DNA of 64,000 bases from an uncultured Sphingomonadaceae bacterium (GCA_938050045.1 CALLJS010000013.1:143820-207819); one strand, 5' to 3'. Positions 19,841 through 29,404 are shown, counted from the first letter of the stretch. Numbers and translations are program-made. Notes: a model not told the origin generated them from the sequence alone.

Positions 19841-20470
19841 TTATATAGTGCTAACCGCTTGGCAGAATCGCATAATTTTGTCTATATCCTTTTTACCAGC
19901 TACGCTCTCGACACCAGAAGATGTATCGACCAAGGGCGCATTTGTTGCAGTCAATGCTTGCGCTACATTATCTGGATTCAACCCGCCTGCTAAGCCCCAG
20001 TTTATAGCGTGCTCATGCGTGCGCAACAATTCCCAATCAAAGCTAGTTCCTGTGCCGCCAGGCAGAGCCTTTGCGGGCGCATCAAATAATAAGCGATCGA
20101 CAATGCCATTATATCGCGCGCACTTTATCAGGCTATGCCGATCGCGCACGCCAAGCGCTTTCCATACTTTTACTTTGGTTTTTTCTTTGACCAATTTGAT
20201 CCATTCGGGCGTTTCGCTGCCATGAAATTGCAGCACATCGGGTTTGACTATGGTCAGGCCATTGGCCGTTTCAGTGGGCGATGCATTGACCAATAGCATT
20301 ACAATTTTGAGCGAGTTTGGCGCGTTTCTGCGGATTTCTGCTGCTTGTTCGAACGAGACATGGCGCGGGCTTTTCTGATAATGCACTAGGCCGATATAAT
20401 CAGCCCCTGCATCAGCCGCCGCTTGCATAGTTTCAATGGTGCTGATGCCACATATTTTGATTTTGGCCAT
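19841..20470 (-). CDS. trpF: Phosphoribosylanthranilate isomerase
   Basis: TrpF carries out the Amadori rearrangement in tryptophan synthesis. The 209-residue TIM barrel starts [11 protein letters not shown], with the catalytic Cys in KICGI. It includes [14 protein letters not shown], the catalytic Asp in [20 protein letters not shown], and the phosphate-binding end VDTSSGVES. It is 34 bp upstream of trpB, within the pyrF-trpF-trpB run. Confidence 0.95.
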   Translation of the reverse strand: MAKIKICGISTIETMQAAADAGADYIGLVHYQKSPRHVSFEQAAEIRRNAPNSLKIVMLLVNASPTETANGLTIVKPDVLQFHGSETPEWIKLVKEKTKVKVWKALGVRDRHSLIKCARYNGIVDRLLFDAPAKALPGGTGTSFDWELLRTHEHAINWGLAGGLNPDNVAQALTATNAPLVDTSSGVESVAGKKDIDKIMRFCQAVSTI

Positions 20471-20509
20471 ATATAATTTCTATTTTTTAGTGGATTTAAG
20501 GTGTGAATA

Positions 20510-21184
20510 TCATAAAGTTGCGCCAATATCGCGTGCGGCTTGATCGGGATCCGCAGCTTGCGTAATCGGTCTACCAATCACCAGCATTGATGCGCCATCA
20601 TTCATAGCTTGGCTCGGCGTAACAACACGTTTTTGATCGCCAACCTTGCCGCCGCTAGGGCGAATGCCAGGAACGACAAAATAACCATTTTTCCATCGTT
20701 TATGCGCAGCTTTGACCTCTTGGCCAGAGCAAACAATGCCGTCTAATCCAGCCTCTGCTGCCAGATCGGCTAATCTTTCGACTTGCGCATGCGAATTACT
20801 CTCCATGCCGATGCGCCCTAAATCATGATCGTTTAGGCTAGTTAAAATAGTAACGCCAACGACTTTGATGTTTTTACCAGCCGCTGCTTTAGCATCCTCC
20901 ATCATCGCTCTGCCGCCGCTGGCGTGGATAGTGATAACGGCGGGTTCTAATATGTTAATAGCCTGCATTGCTTTCGCAACGGTATTGGGAATATCGTGCA
21001 GTTTTAAGTCAAGAAAGATGGGTAGCCCTATTTTGGCGACTTCATGCACACCATGATGGCCATTAGCGCAAAAAAATTCGAGGCCCAATTTTATCCCGCC
21101 GACATGACCTTTTACCTTTTTTGCCAATATGATGGCATTATCCAGATAGGGTGTATCAACAGCGACAAAAATAGGGTTGCTCAT
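20510..21184 (-). CDS. pyrF: Orotidine 5'-phosphate decarboxylase
   Basis: PyrF makes UMP from OMP. The 224-residue protein has the FVAVDTPY start, KLGLEFFCANG, and the catalytic DLKLHDIPNTV tetrad segment. It ends with the phosphate-binding VPGIRPSGG and LVIGRPITQAADP. One base separates its ATG from the stop of the LapA-domain gene, so translation is probably coupled. Pyrimidine and tryptophan genes therefore share one transcript here. Confidence 0.95.
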   Translation of the reverse strand: MSNPIFVAVDTPYLDNAIILAKKVKGHVGGIKLGLEFFCANGHHGVHEVAKIGLPIFLDLKLHDIPNTVAKAMQAINILEPAVITIHASGGRAMMEDAKAAAGKNIKVVGVTILTSLNDHDLGRIGMESNSHAQVERLADLAAEAGLDGIVCSGQEVKAAHKRWKNGYFVVPGIRPSGGKVGDQKRVVTPSQAMNDGASMLVIGRPITQAADPDQAARDIGATL

Positions 21185-21185
21185 A

Positions 21186-21509
21186 TCATTCGCTTTCTAA
21201 TGATGTTTTGGGTTCTAAAGGCGATACACCGCCGCTTGGTTTGGGAACATCGTTGATATTGAGCGGCGGATGACGCGCCGTATTTTGTGCATTATTAACT
21301 TTGCGGTTCAATCTCCATTTTATGATACGGTGCCAGAAATAAAGTGGGAGAAAGCCAATAAGTAAGCTGCCAACCACAAGCACAGGTAATTTGGTATCTA
21401 CTAACAATCCGCCCCATATAGATATGGTAATAGGTGTCCAATTATTGGCTGAGAATATGATGATTAGAATCAGTAAAATCACCCAAAATAATATTTGCAA
21501 AAATTTCAT
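21186..21509 (-). CDS. LapA-domain (DUF1049) membrane protein
   Basis: The 107-residue protein has two hydrophobic segments (about residues 2-22 and 40-60). The first ends in SANNWTPITISIWGG, the LapA/DUF1049 pattern, and a basic WHRIIKWRLNRK segment and a polar tail follow. In other bacteria related proteins work in lipopolysaccharide assembly or envelope stress, but the role here is not known. I start at the ATG at 21509 behind AAGGA rather than the upstream in-frame ATG. It leads the pyrF-trpFB run. Confidence 0.85.
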   Translation of the reverse strand: MKFLQILFWVILLILIIIFSANNWTPITISIWGGLLVDTKLPVLVVGSLLIGFLPLYFWHRIIKWRLNRKVNNAQNTARHPPLNINDVPKPSGGVSPLEPKTSLESE

Positions 21510-21572
21510 TATTTTCCTTACTATCAAGTAACATAATGTAGCATAGCGCAAATATTAACAAAAATATAGCAA

Positions 21573-22883
21573 TTATCCAAAAACGCGATCAAAAATAATA
21601 TCGATATTTTTGAAATGATACTCTAAATTGAAACGCTCTTCTAATTCCGTATCAGATAATTTAGCACGCACCATTTCGTCAGCTTTGAGCAATTCAAGCA
21701 AAGATAATTGTCCATCGCTCTCCCATACTTTCATAGCGTTGCGTTGAACGATACCATAGCTGTCTTCGCGGCTGATACCCGATTGGGTGAGAGCTAATAA
21801 CACGCGCTGAGAATGCACTAATCCGCCCATACGGTCGAGATTTTTCTGCATCCGTTCAGGATAGATAAGCAATTTGTCCATGACGCCCGTTATACGCGCT
21901 AATGCAAAATCTAGGGTAATGGTGGCATCGGGGCCAATCATGCGCTCTACCGAACTATGCGATATATCGCGCTCATGCCATAAAGCGACATTTTCCATAG
22001 CAGGCGTGACTGCGCTGCGCACCATACGAGCAAGACCCGTTAGATTTTCTGTTAAAATTGGGTTGCGTTTATGCGGCATTGCGGATGAGCCTTTTTGCCC
22101 CGGAGAAAAATATTCCTCGGCCTCTAATACTTCGGTGCGTTGTAAATGGCGAACCTCAACGGCCAACCGTTCGATTGACGATGCAATAACGCCAAGTACG
22201 GCAAAATACATAGCATGACGATCGCGCGGTATGACTTGCGTAGATACAGGCTCTATCTCTAATCCTAATTTTTTGGCAACATAAGCTTCGACAGATGGGT
22301 CAATATTGGCAAATGTGCCTACAGCTCCCGATATTGCACAGGTGGCAATTTCTTTGCGGCCTGCAATGAGTCGATCCCGACCGCGCTCTAATTCGGCATA
22401 GGCTTGCGCGAGCTTCATGCCAAAGGTTACAGGCTCGGCATGGATACCATGGCTGCGTCCGATGGTAGGGGTCAATTTATGCTCAAATGCGCGTCTCTTA
22501 ATGGCTTCGAGCAATTTGTCCATATCGGCTATCAACAAATCTGTAGCCTGCGTTAGCTGAACGGCTAAGCAAGTATCGAGCACATCGGAAGAGGTCATGC
22601 CTTGGTGCATGAAACGGGCTTCATCGCCAATATTTTGCGCGACCCATGTCAAAAATGCGATAACGTCATGCTTGGTGATGGCCTCGATAGCATCAATGGC
22701 AGGAACGTCAATTTTTGGGTTTGTTTTCCACCAACCCCATAGCGCATCGGCTGCGCTTTGCGGCACAACGCCTAATTGCGCCAATTTATCGGTGGCATGG
22801 GCTTCTATTTCAAACCAAATGCGAAATTTATTTTCGGGTTCCCATATAGCAACCATATCAGGGCGGGAATAACGTGGGACCAT
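21573..22883 (-). CDS. purB: Adenylosuccinate lyase
   Basis: PurB acts twice in purine synthesis, releasing fumarate from SAICAR and from adenylosuccinate. The superfamily signature GSSAMPHKRNPILTENL holds the catalytic Ser loop, and GRSHGIHAEPVTFG and MTSSDVLDT are also present. Starting at the ATG at 22883 gives 436 residues and the family-like MVPRYSRPDMVAIWEPE; the longer upstream reading is not supported. A 17-bp palindrome lies 84 bp upstream. The next gene on this strand starts 63 bp downstream. Confidence 0.95.
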   Translation of the reverse strand: MVPRYSRPDMVAIWEPENKFRIWFEIEAHATDKLAQLGVVPQSAADALWGWWKTNPKIDVPAIDAIEAITKHDVIAFLTWVAQNIGDEARFMHQGMTSSDVLDTCLAVQLTQATDLLIADMDKLLEAIKRRAFEHKLTPTIGRSHGIHAEPVTFGMKLAQAYAELERGRDRLIAGRKEIATCAISGAVGTFANIDPSVEAYVAKKLGLEIEPVSTQVIPRDRHAMYFAVLGVIASSIERLAVEVRHLQRTEVLEAEEYFSPGQKGSSAMPHKRNPILTENLTGLARMVRSAVTPAMENVALWHERDISHSSVERMIGPDATITLDFALARITGVMDKLLIYPERMQKNLDRMGGLVHSQRVLLALTQSGISREDSYGIVQRNAMKVWESDGQLSLLELLKADEMVRAKLSDTELEERFNLEYHFKNIDIIFDRVFG

Positions 22884-22967
22884 GGGAAAGCTCTCTTTTC
22901 TCTGGTTGAAATCATGCCCAAATAGAGCAGAGAATCGGTGGTAATATAATATAGCATCCGCTAGCAG

Positions 22968-22984
22968 GAAGCATGTCATGCTTC
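22968..22984. promoter_or_regulatory. 17-bp perfect palindrome upstream of purB
   Basis: GAAGCATG-T-CATGCTTC has two perfect 8-bp arms around one central base. It lies between the radC stop and the purB start. It is too tight for a normal RNA hairpin loop and has no T tract, so a protein-binding operator fits better than a terminator. No regulator can be named. Confidence 0.5.
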
Positions 22985-23004
22985 AACATGGTGAACCAAA
23001 ATCT

Positions 23005-23757
23005 CTAAATTAATCCAGCACCGCGCATAGAGCTGTGCCCATCTTTGCCAATGATGATATGGTCATGCACCGCAATGCCCATTTTTTTCCCTGCATCGAT
23101 GACTTCGCGGGTTAATTCAATGTCTTGGCGACTAGGAGCACTATCTCCGCTAGGGTGATTATGAACCAATATGATAGATGCTGCGCCAAGGTCAATGGCG
23201 CGGCGCATGACTTCTCTTACATAGATAGCGGCTTGATCGATCGAACCCTCGCCGGTGACTTCATCGCGGATTAGCATATTTTTGCTGTTGAGAAATAAAA
23301 TGCGAATGCGCTCTGTTGTTAAATGGGCCATATCCGCGCGCAAATAATCCAGCAATGATTGCCATGAAGATAATATTGGTTGTTCGCGTACAGGTTCGCT
23401 AATCAATCGTAATGCCGCCGCTTGCACAATTTTAAGCGCAGCAATGCTGGTTTCGCCCAACCCTTTTTGGCGGTTAAGATTTTGCGGATCAGCGGTCAAT
23501 AGAGCTGATAGCCCGCCATAATGGGATAATAATTGCTTGGCGAGGGGCTTTGTATCGCGCCTTGGTATGGCGAGAGCCAGCAAATATTCGATCAATTCAT
23601 GATCCAATAATGCATCGCTGCCTTGGTCTAATAATCTCTGCCTCAGCCTTGCACGATGCCCAGTTGCATCATTTGCAAGTTTTTTCTTTGGTTGCTTAGA
23701 ACTATCATCTTCATCGCTATTTTGAGCAGATTTATCATCAAATAAACTTCTACTCAT
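23005..23757 (-). CDS. radC: RadC-family JAMM/MPN-domain protein
   Basis: The 250-residue protein has an N-terminal acidic/basic tail, a helix-hairpin-helix-like region (LSALLTADPQNLNRQKGLGE), and the JAMM zinc motif HNHPSGDSAPSRQD (H199, H201, D212). The family was first named for DNA repair, but that role is disputed and the true substrate is unknown. A GAGGAC site precedes the ATG. It is divergent from ydbH. Confidence 0.9.
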   Translation of the reverse strand: MSRSLFDDKSAQNSDEDDSSKQPKKKLANDATGHRARLRQRLLDQGSDALLDHELIEYLLALAIPRRDTKPLAKQLLSHYGGLSALLTADPQNLNRQKGLGETSIAALKIVQAAALRLISEPVREQPILSSWQSLLDYLRADMAHLTTERIRILFLNSKNMLIRDEVTGEGSIDQAAIYVREVMRRAIDLGAASIILVHNHPSGDSAPSRQDIELTREVIDAGKKMGIAVHDHIIIGKDGHSSMRGAGLI

Positions 23758-23897
23758 AGAAAGTTAGTCCTCAATTTAGTATCGATCAATTTACATTTTA
23801 TCCTACTATTGATGCTATTAATGGGCTGAATATTTGGTTTTTGCAATATTAATAATATCACTATTTTTTTAAGAAGTTGATTGCAAGCTGGATAGTT

Positions 23898-26800
23898 ATG
23901 TTCCACTTTAATGCAATGAATGCAGAAAACTCTTCATCTGAATTGACAATAGCAATAGCGCGTCACAAAAAACGCTGGCTATTGCTAGCCATTCTATTGT
24001 TAATAATCGGGTTTGCACTATTTGCATGGTCCCAGCGCATTGCTATTGCCGATCGTGCGCTGCGGCATCAATTACAAGATTATGATGTAGCCGTTGCGTA
24101 TGAAATAGTTGAAATAGGGCCAAGGTTTCAACGGTTGCGTAATATCGTCATTGGCGATCCTATAAATCCTGATTTTACTGCAAAAGAAGTTGATGTTGAT
24201 TTGAAAATCAGCTTGGCAGGGGCTGTATTACGGACAATATGGGTGCGCGGCGGCTCTCTAAAAGGCAGCTATAAAAAAGGTGAATTAAGTTTTGGTGAGC
24301 TTGATGCATTGTTAGAGACTGATGAAGAAACACCATTTGAATTTCCTGACCTTGCGCTAGATATTGCCAATAGTAAAATGCAATTGGACAGCGATTGGGG
24401 CATCATTGGAATAGGATTAGCGGGCAGGGGGCATCTGCAAAGAAATTTTAGCGGTTCATTGGCTGTTAAATCAAATAAGCTGAATTTTGGCGATTGCGCC
24501 ATCAGTAACAGCCGATATTCGGGACACATTAAAATATCTAATCAGCAACCCAGCATAGATGGTTGGATAGAAAATGAGAGCGTAAATTGTGATGCTGGCC
24601 AAATTAGCGGCACATCCATTGCGATTGATACAAGCTTGTCGACAGGCTTTAATCGATGGCGCGGTAATGCCGATATAACGCTTGATGATGCCAAAAATGA
24701 GACGATAGCATTAAAAAGATTAGAAGCAAAAGTTGGATTTTCTGGCAATTTAGAACGAACAGATTTGCAATATGAGCTTCAGAAAACGGCGTTTATTGCA
24801 CCAGGTCTCTCGATTGATAATATACAGACAAAGGGGGATGCTCGCTTATCCTTTCTAGAGAAAGGCTATAATCTGGCCGCTCTGGGCAATGCTTCGCTTG
24901 CGGGGGCTTCTGCTGAGCCTTCTGCTATCGACACTCTGCAGTCATATCGCAATATCGCCGATAATAGCCCTATGGCTCCGCTTCTGCGCATATGGGCACC
25001 AGCATTAGCACAGAGTGTTGCGAATTTTTCGGCTACTATGGGTTATGATGTTGCCCTTGGTGATACAGTCAGCAAACAGAATAATATCGTATTAGACAAT
25101 GTGAAATTATTATCAAAATCGGGTGTTCACCTCTCTTTGTCAAACATGATAAAATTTGCAAAAAATAGCCAGCGCGTTTCTTGGCGCATAGCGTCACCTA
25201 TTGGGCTTGCGATTAGGGGCGGTAATCTGCCAAATCTAACCGCTAATCTTCAGCAAGGCAGGGGCAATATTTGGTTGGGGCAGATTGAGATGCCCGCCTA
25301 TACAGCGGGGAGTGCATTGCTTGCGCTCAATGGAGTAAAATTTAGAGGTGCATTGGGCGGCAAATGGCGTTTTAGCGGCTCTACACTCATAAGTGGTGCT
25401 ATACCATCAGGCCATGTTGAGCGGTTATCATTGCCCATTGATGGTCACTGGAATCCCAATGGCGGCTTTGAATTATTAAAGGGTTGCAAAAATATATCCT
25501 TCGTAAACTTACAAGCCGGTGATTTGAATTTGCACAATCAGAATATTGAAATTTGCCCCGATGGTCAAAACTCTATTGTAAGCTCTGGCGGCAGTGCGAT
25601 TGAAATTGCAGGACAGATACGCAATTTTTCTGCCTTAGCAACATTAGGGCAAAACCCTATGTCGATGCAAACAGGCAATATTGTGTTCAGTTTAAAAGAG
25701 GGTTTGATCGCTTCTGATGTCAGTGTGGGCATTGGCGATCGCAATAATCTATCGTCATTTGAAATGACTCAATTAACCGCCACATTTAACGAAGAAAATT
25801 TATCAGGAACAGTGGTTGATGGCAGAGCAAAAATAGGATCAGTCCCGCTAGATATTGGGGATGCGCAGCTAAATTGGAAGTTTGAGAATAATATATTGAG
25901 CACCACGGGCAGCCTTGATGTGCGTGATGCAGAGCAAGTTGATCGCTTTCAGCCTGTGACTATACCTGATTTGTCATTGACGCTAAAAAATGGTGAAATC
26001 GTGGCTCTAGCCTCGGTTCAAGAGCCAAATAGCAAGCGTAAATTAGCCGATATAGATGTGAAACATAGCTTATCAGATGCGACTGGCCGTGCTTTATTTT
26101 CAGTAGATAATTTAATATTTAATGACGAATTACAGCCTGAATCGCTCAGCAATATTGTGCTTGGGGTTGTGGCTAATGTGCAAGGCGCAATAAATGGCGA
26201 TGGTGAGATTGTATGGGATGGCGATGATGTTAAATCAACGGGTAAGTTTTCATCACAAGGATTAGATCTAGCCGCAGCCTTTGGGCCTGTTAATGGATTG
26301 TCGGGTGAAATTTCTTTGACTGATTTGTTCAATTTTGAAAGCGAAGACCGTCAAATTTTGACCTTAGCTTCGGTAAACCCTGGCGTTGAAGTATTGGATG
26401 GCCGTATAAGCTATCAACTATTACCCGGTCAGAAAATTCAAATATATGGCGGGAGCTGGCCCTTTGCTGGAGGACGCCTTGTTCTAGAACCCACGATTTG
26501 GGATTTAGCAGAGGATGTAGAGCGTAAAATGACGTTTGAAGTAACAGGAATGGATGCAGCTATATTCTTGAACCAGTTTGAATTTGCTAGTCTCCAGACC
26601 AGTGGAAGTTTCGATGGCCGATTGCCGATGGTTTTTGATTCACAGGGTGGACGTATTGTCGGAGGCAGCTTGGTTTCCAGGAACGGCGGCAATTTCTCTT
26701 ATGTCGATGATTTGGCCGACTATGATTTAAGTGCTATTGCTAATTATGCTTTTAATACCCTAAAATCGATAGATTATGAAACGATGATAGTTGCTATGGA

Positions 26801-27083
26801 TGGCAATATTGAAGGTGAAATTGTTACAGGCGTTAAATTAACGGGCCTCAAACAAGGTGCAGAAACCGATAAAAATTTTATAACCAAGCAATTGGCAAAA
26901 ATCCCATTGGAATTTAATGTGAAGATTGAGGCATCATTTTTGGATTTATTATATTTAGTCGAAGGCGTCGGCGATGCCGATGCAGCATTAAGGCGATATG
27001 CGCCTAATTTATTATCAGATAATTTTAGTGTTGTGAAAGATGAACAGCCGGTTCAGCCTGTGGAAAGCAAGGATAGTCCATGA
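23898..27083 (+). CDS. ydbH: YdbH-family intermembrane phospholipid-transport protein (AsmA/TamB-like)
   Basis: This protein of about 1,061 residues has one N-terminal membrane helix (about residues 27-45) and a very long periplasmic part of repetitive beta-strand sequence. In E. coli, YdbH, TamB and YhdP share a role in carrying phospholipids to the outer membrane. The assignment is supported by the two following genes, which match YnbE and YdbL in order and sequence. Two ATGs (23898, 23916) are possible starts; I chose the first, which has GGAT before it. Its stop overlaps the ynbE ATG. Confidence 0.85.
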   Translation: MFHFNAMNAENSSSELTIAIARHKKRWLLLAILLLIIGFALFAWSQRIAIADRALRHQLQDYDVAVAYEIVEIGPRFQRLRNIVIGDPINPDFTAKEVDVDLKISLAGAVLRTIWVRGGSLKGSYKKGELSFGELDALLETDEETPFEFPDLALDIANSKMQLDSDWGIIGIGLAGRGHLQRNFSGSLAVKSNKLNFGDCAISNSRYSGHIKISNQQPSIDGWIENESVNCDAGQISGTSIAIDTSLSTGFNRWRGNADITLDDAKNETIALKRLEAKVGFSGNLERTDLQYELQKTAFIAPGLSIDNIQTKGDARLSFLEKGYNLAALGNASLAGASAEPSAIDTLQSYRNIADNSPMAPLLRIWAPALAQSVANFSATMGYDVALGDTVSKQNNIVLDNVKLLSKSGVHLSLSNMIKFAKNSQRVSWRIASPIGLAIRGGNLPNLTANLQQGRGNIWLGQIEMPAYTAGSALLALNGVKFRGALGGKWRFSGSTLISGAIPSGHVERLSLPIDGHWNPNGGFELLKGCKNISFVNLQAGDLNLHNQNIEICPDGQNSIVSSGGSAIEIAGQIRNFSALATLGQNPMSMQTGNIVFSLKEGLIASDVSVGIGDRNNLSSFEMTQLTATFNEENLSGTVVDGRAKIGSVPLDIGDAQLNWKFENNILSTTGSLDVRDAEQVDRFQPVTIPDLSLTLKNGEIVALASVQEPNSKRKLADIDVKHSLSDATGRALFSVDNLIFNDELQPESLSNIVLGVVANVQGAINGDGEIVWDGDDVKSTGKFSSQGLDLAAAFGPVNGLSGEISLTDLFNFESEDRQILTLASVNPGVEVLDGRISYQLLPGQKIQIYGGSWPFAGGRLVLEPTIWDLAEDVERKMTFEVTGMDAAIFLNQFEFASLQTSGSFDGRLPMVFDSQGGRIVGGSLVSRNGGNFSYVDDLADYDLSAIANYAFNTLKSIDYETMIVAMDGNIEGEIVTGVKLTGLKQGAETDKNFITKQLAKIPLEFNVKIEASFLDLLYLVEGVGDADAALRRYAPNLLSDNFSVVKDEQPVQPVESKDSP

Positions 27084-27307
27084 CGTATATGAAGACAGAG
27101 AAAAACAATGTTATGGTGATTCGTATCTTAGGGGTAAAATGGACTTTCATCAGCCTATCCATTATATTCCTAAATTCTTGCATCAATGTAGCATCGCCAG
27201 AAGCTCCAATAGTTATCAATTTGAATATTAAGGTTCAACAAGAAATTTTAATCAAACAGGCGAAAGCCGTTGAAGAAGCAATTGAAGAAAATGCGGGGAT
27301 ATTTTAA
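27080..27307 (+). CDS. ynbE: YnbE-like small lipoprotein
   Basis: The 75-residue protein has a hydrophobic leader ending in the lipobox LNSC (about residue 34). The mature part contains PIVINLNIKVQQEILIK, which matches the short beta-strand core of E. coli YnbE. YnbE is an outer-membrane lipoprotein thought to complete the YdbH groove. The gene overlaps ydbH by ATGA and ydbL by one base, so all three are translationally linked. Internal ATGs could give a shorter leader. Confidence 0.82.
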   Translation: MTYMKTEKNNVMVIRILGVKWTFISLSIIFLNSCINVASPEAPIVINLNIKVQQEILIKQAKAVEEAIEENAGIF

Positions 27308-27714
27308 TGAAACATACAGAAATAAAAAGCAAATTTGGTTTGAAATCAAAAATTATTACAGGAATTGTTGGGCTAAGCGTGCTTGCAGGCGCGGCCTATG
27401 CCCAAGGCCGTGATCCCGCGTATCAATCAGCGCGCGACAGTGGCGCGGTTGGAGAGAAGACCGATGGCTATTTGGGGGCAGTTGGCAATCAATCTCCTGC
27501 CATCAATAGCCTTGTTCGTAAAAACTATCTTTTACGCAAACAGGTTTATACCAAAACAGCGCAAGCGCAGGGTATTTCTGTTGAAAGAGCGGCATTTTTT
27601 GGCGGTTGTAAAAATATCCAACGCACCGTCCCTGGTGAGAAATATCAAGCCCCTGACGGCAGTTGGAAAACGCGCGGTAGCGGTGCCCCTGAACTGGACG
27701 CAAGCTGTCCATAA
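27307..27714 (+). CDS. ydbL: YdbL-like DUF1318 periplasmic protein
   Basis: The 135-residue secreted protein has a signal peptide ending near GAAYAQG. The mature domain ends in a distinctive GGCKNIQRTVPGEKYQAP segment and carries two cysteines that could form a disulfide. In E. coli, YdbL is the third gene of the ydbH operon and is thought to assist the YdbH-YnbE bridge. The TAATG overlap with ynbE and the terminator 79 bp later mark this as the end of the operon. Confidence 0.82.
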   Translation: MKHTEIKSKFGLKSKIITGIVGLSVLAGAAYAQGRDPAYQSARDSGAVGEKTDGYLGAVGNQSPAINSLVRKNYLLRKQVYTKTAQAQGISVERAAFFGGCKNIQRTVPGEKYQAPDGSWKTRGSGAPELDASCP

Positions 27715-27792
27715 GCTGAGTGGTCAACAATGATATGCGCTTCAAATGGTGCATATCTTTTTGATTGAGATATATTGGGTAAAATAAGTAAA

Positions 27793-27824
27793 GGCAGAAG
27801 AATCGGTTTTTCTGCCCTTTTTTT
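27793..27824 (+). terminator. Intrinsic terminator of the ydbH-ynbE-ydbL operon
   Basis: The 7-bp stem GGCAGAA / TTCTGCC closes a 10-base loop and is followed by C and seven T residues. It separates the envelope operon from the ATP synthase genes. Confidence 0.85.
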
Positions 27825-27977
27825 GCTGTAAATTTCTATCATTTTATAATGGTTTATTACTTAATATAGACTTAGGGTCGTATTCGCGTAGCATTGGTGT
27901 TGACTTCATGCATTGGCTTTCCTAAACGGACGGCGGTTTGGCGATAATATTGCCAGATTAATAAGCCGATTCATATA

Positions 27978-28328
27978 ATGTTTTGGCGGCAAATTTATAA
28001 GCGAGGCAGTGCGTTGGCTGGTCATGATCCAAATAAAGGTTCGTCTGATTTAGAGGATCGTATATCGGAGGCGAAAAAACGCTATGCGCGCGGCGAACTA
28101 AATGCTGATAAGCAGGCAGAGAGCAAGGGATGGGCCGTCGCAATAGAATTTGTTGGTGCTGTTTTAATATCGACATTCATTGGTTGGTCTATTGATGAAT
28201 ATGGCGGTTTGGATACCCGCCCATGGGGCATGATTATTATGCTTTTATTGGGATTTGCTGCTGGAGTGCGGCGTGCAATGCAAACATCGGTTCAGTTTGA
28301 TTCTGATCCGACAAATGACAAGGATTAA
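27978..28328 (+). CDS. atpI: ATP synthase assembly protein AtpI
   Basis: AtpI is a small membrane protein at the head of many F0 operons that helps assemble the c-ring or carries Mg2+. This 116-residue version has a polar N-terminus (LEDRISEAKKRYARGE), then two helices (about residues 53-70 and 80-98; AVAIEFVGAVLISTFIGW and GMIIMLLLGFAAGVR). The position 9 bp before atpB supports the call. No clear ribosome-binding site precedes the ATG at 27978, so the start is the weak point. Confidence 0.87.
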   Translation: MFWRQIYKRGSALAGHDPNKGSSDLEDRISEAKKRYARGELNADKQAESKGWAVAIEFVGAVLISTFIGWSIDEYGGLDTRPWGMIIMLLLGFAAGVRRAMQTSVQFDSDPTNDKD

Positions 28329-28337
28329 AGTTGGACT

Positions 28338-29087
28338 ATGGCTAATCCAATGGAACAATTCGAAATTAAGGACATCGCGCCTATTGAATATGGGCAATAT
28401 GACCTTTCTTTCACCAACAGCGCATTATGGATGGCATTGGCATTAGTAAGCGTTGCGATTTTCTTATTCATTGGCACGGCTAGGCCTCAATTGGTTCCTA
28501 GTCGTTGGCAAGCAGCGGTCGAATATCTCTATGATTTTGTTAGAAAAATGCTTGATGATAATGTCGGGCCAGAAGGTCGCAAATTTGCGCCTCTAATTTT
28601 TTCTCTCTTCATCTTTGTACTGGCCTGTAATATGCTTGGGATGATTCCGTGGGTCGGCTCATTCACGCCTACCAGCCATGTTTCAGTAACTTTGGGGCTT
28701 GCAGTTCTGGTATTTGTAATTGTCTGTGTCGTTGGCTTTTGGAAGCATGGGCTTCATTTTTTCAGCCTATTTTGGCCCAAAGACACTTTTTTTCTTCTGG
28801 CTGCATTTGTGGCATTAATAGAATTTTTAAGCTTTTTATCGCGTCCATTCACATTGGCCATTCGTTTATTCGCCAATATGACAGCAGGGCATGTTTTGCT
28901 CAAAGTCTTTGGTACATTTGTGGTGTCTTTAGGATTATTTTCTGATTTGCCAATTGTGCTGGGCATTTTACCATTGACTGTGACAGTGGCTTTAACGGGA
29001 CTGGAAGTATTGATCGCCGTGGTGCAGGCTTATGTGTTTGCTTTACTGGCCTCTATTTATTTGAACGACGCAATTAATTTACACTAA
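28338..29087 (+). CDS. atpB: ATP synthase F0 subunit a
   Basis: Subunit a forms the proton half-channels against the c-ring. The 249-residue protein has several transmembrane helices and the essential Arg in LAIRLFANMTAGHVLLKVF. The C-terminal helix is TGLEVLIAVVQAYVFALLASIYL. The F1 genes are not in this window, which matches the alphaproteobacterial habit of keeping F0 and F1 in separate operons. Confidence 0.96.
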   Translation: MANPMEQFEIKDIAPIEYGQYDLSFTNSALWMALALVSVAIFLFIGTARPQLVPSRWQAAVEYLYDFVRKMLDDNVGPEGRKFAPLIFSLFIFVLACNMLGMIPWVGSFTPTSHVSVTLGLAVLVFVIVCVVGFWKHGLHFFSLFWPKDTFFLLAAFVALIEFLSFLSRPFTLAIRLFANMTAGHVLLKVFGTFVVSLGLFSDLPIVLGILPLTVTVALTGLEVLIAVVQAYVFALLASIYLNDAINLH

Positions 29088-29131
29088 ACTATTCAATATA
29101 TTAACAAATACCAATAAGAGAAGGAATTATC

Positions 29132-29356
29132 ATGGACGTAGAATCAGCAAGAGTAATCGGCGCAGGTCTCGCAGCAATCGGTGCAGGTCTGGCGGCTATT
29201 GGTGTGGGCCAAATTTTTGGTCAATATTTGAACGGTGCGCTTCGTAATCCAGAAGCTGATGCGAAAATGGGCGGCCGCTTGATTTTCGGTTTTGCTGTGA
29301 CAGAGGCCCTTGGTCTTATCGCGGCTGTTGTTGCACTTGCGCTAGCATTTAGCTAA
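29132..29356 (+). CDS. atpE: ATP synthase F0 subunit c
   Basis: This 74-residue hairpin of two membrane helices forms the rotor ring. The first helix has the Gly/Ala-rich packing repeat GAGLAAIGAGLAAIGVG, the polar loop has the conserved R38-N39-P40, and E58 in FAVTEALG is the proton-carrying carboxylate. No sodium-type ligands are evident, so it is taken as H+-coupled. A strong GAGAAGGAA ribosome-binding site fits the high copy number needed. Confidence 0.97.
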   Translation: MDVESARVIGAGLAAIGAGLAAIGVGQIFGQYLNGALRNPEADAKMGGRLIFGFAVTEALGLIAAVVALALAFS

Positions 29357-29364
29357 ATTATGAC

Positions 29365-29380
29365 TACTCTCTCGGGAGTA
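29365..29380 (+). other. Small stem-loop between atpE and the b' gene
   Basis: TACTCT and GGAGTA pair (one G-T) around a 4-base CTCG loop, 9 bp after the atpE stop. Hairpins at this place often stabilise or attenuate the transcript so that c is made in excess over b. It is weak, and that role is inferred. Confidence 0.4.
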
Positions 29381-29404
29381 TTACCAGATTAAAGGGGTGC
29401 GCTG

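Noticed and set aside
29143..29215. Nucleotide direct repeats in atpE
   Set aside because: They encode the Gly/Ala packing repeat of the c-subunit helix and are a consequence of the protein, not a DNA element.
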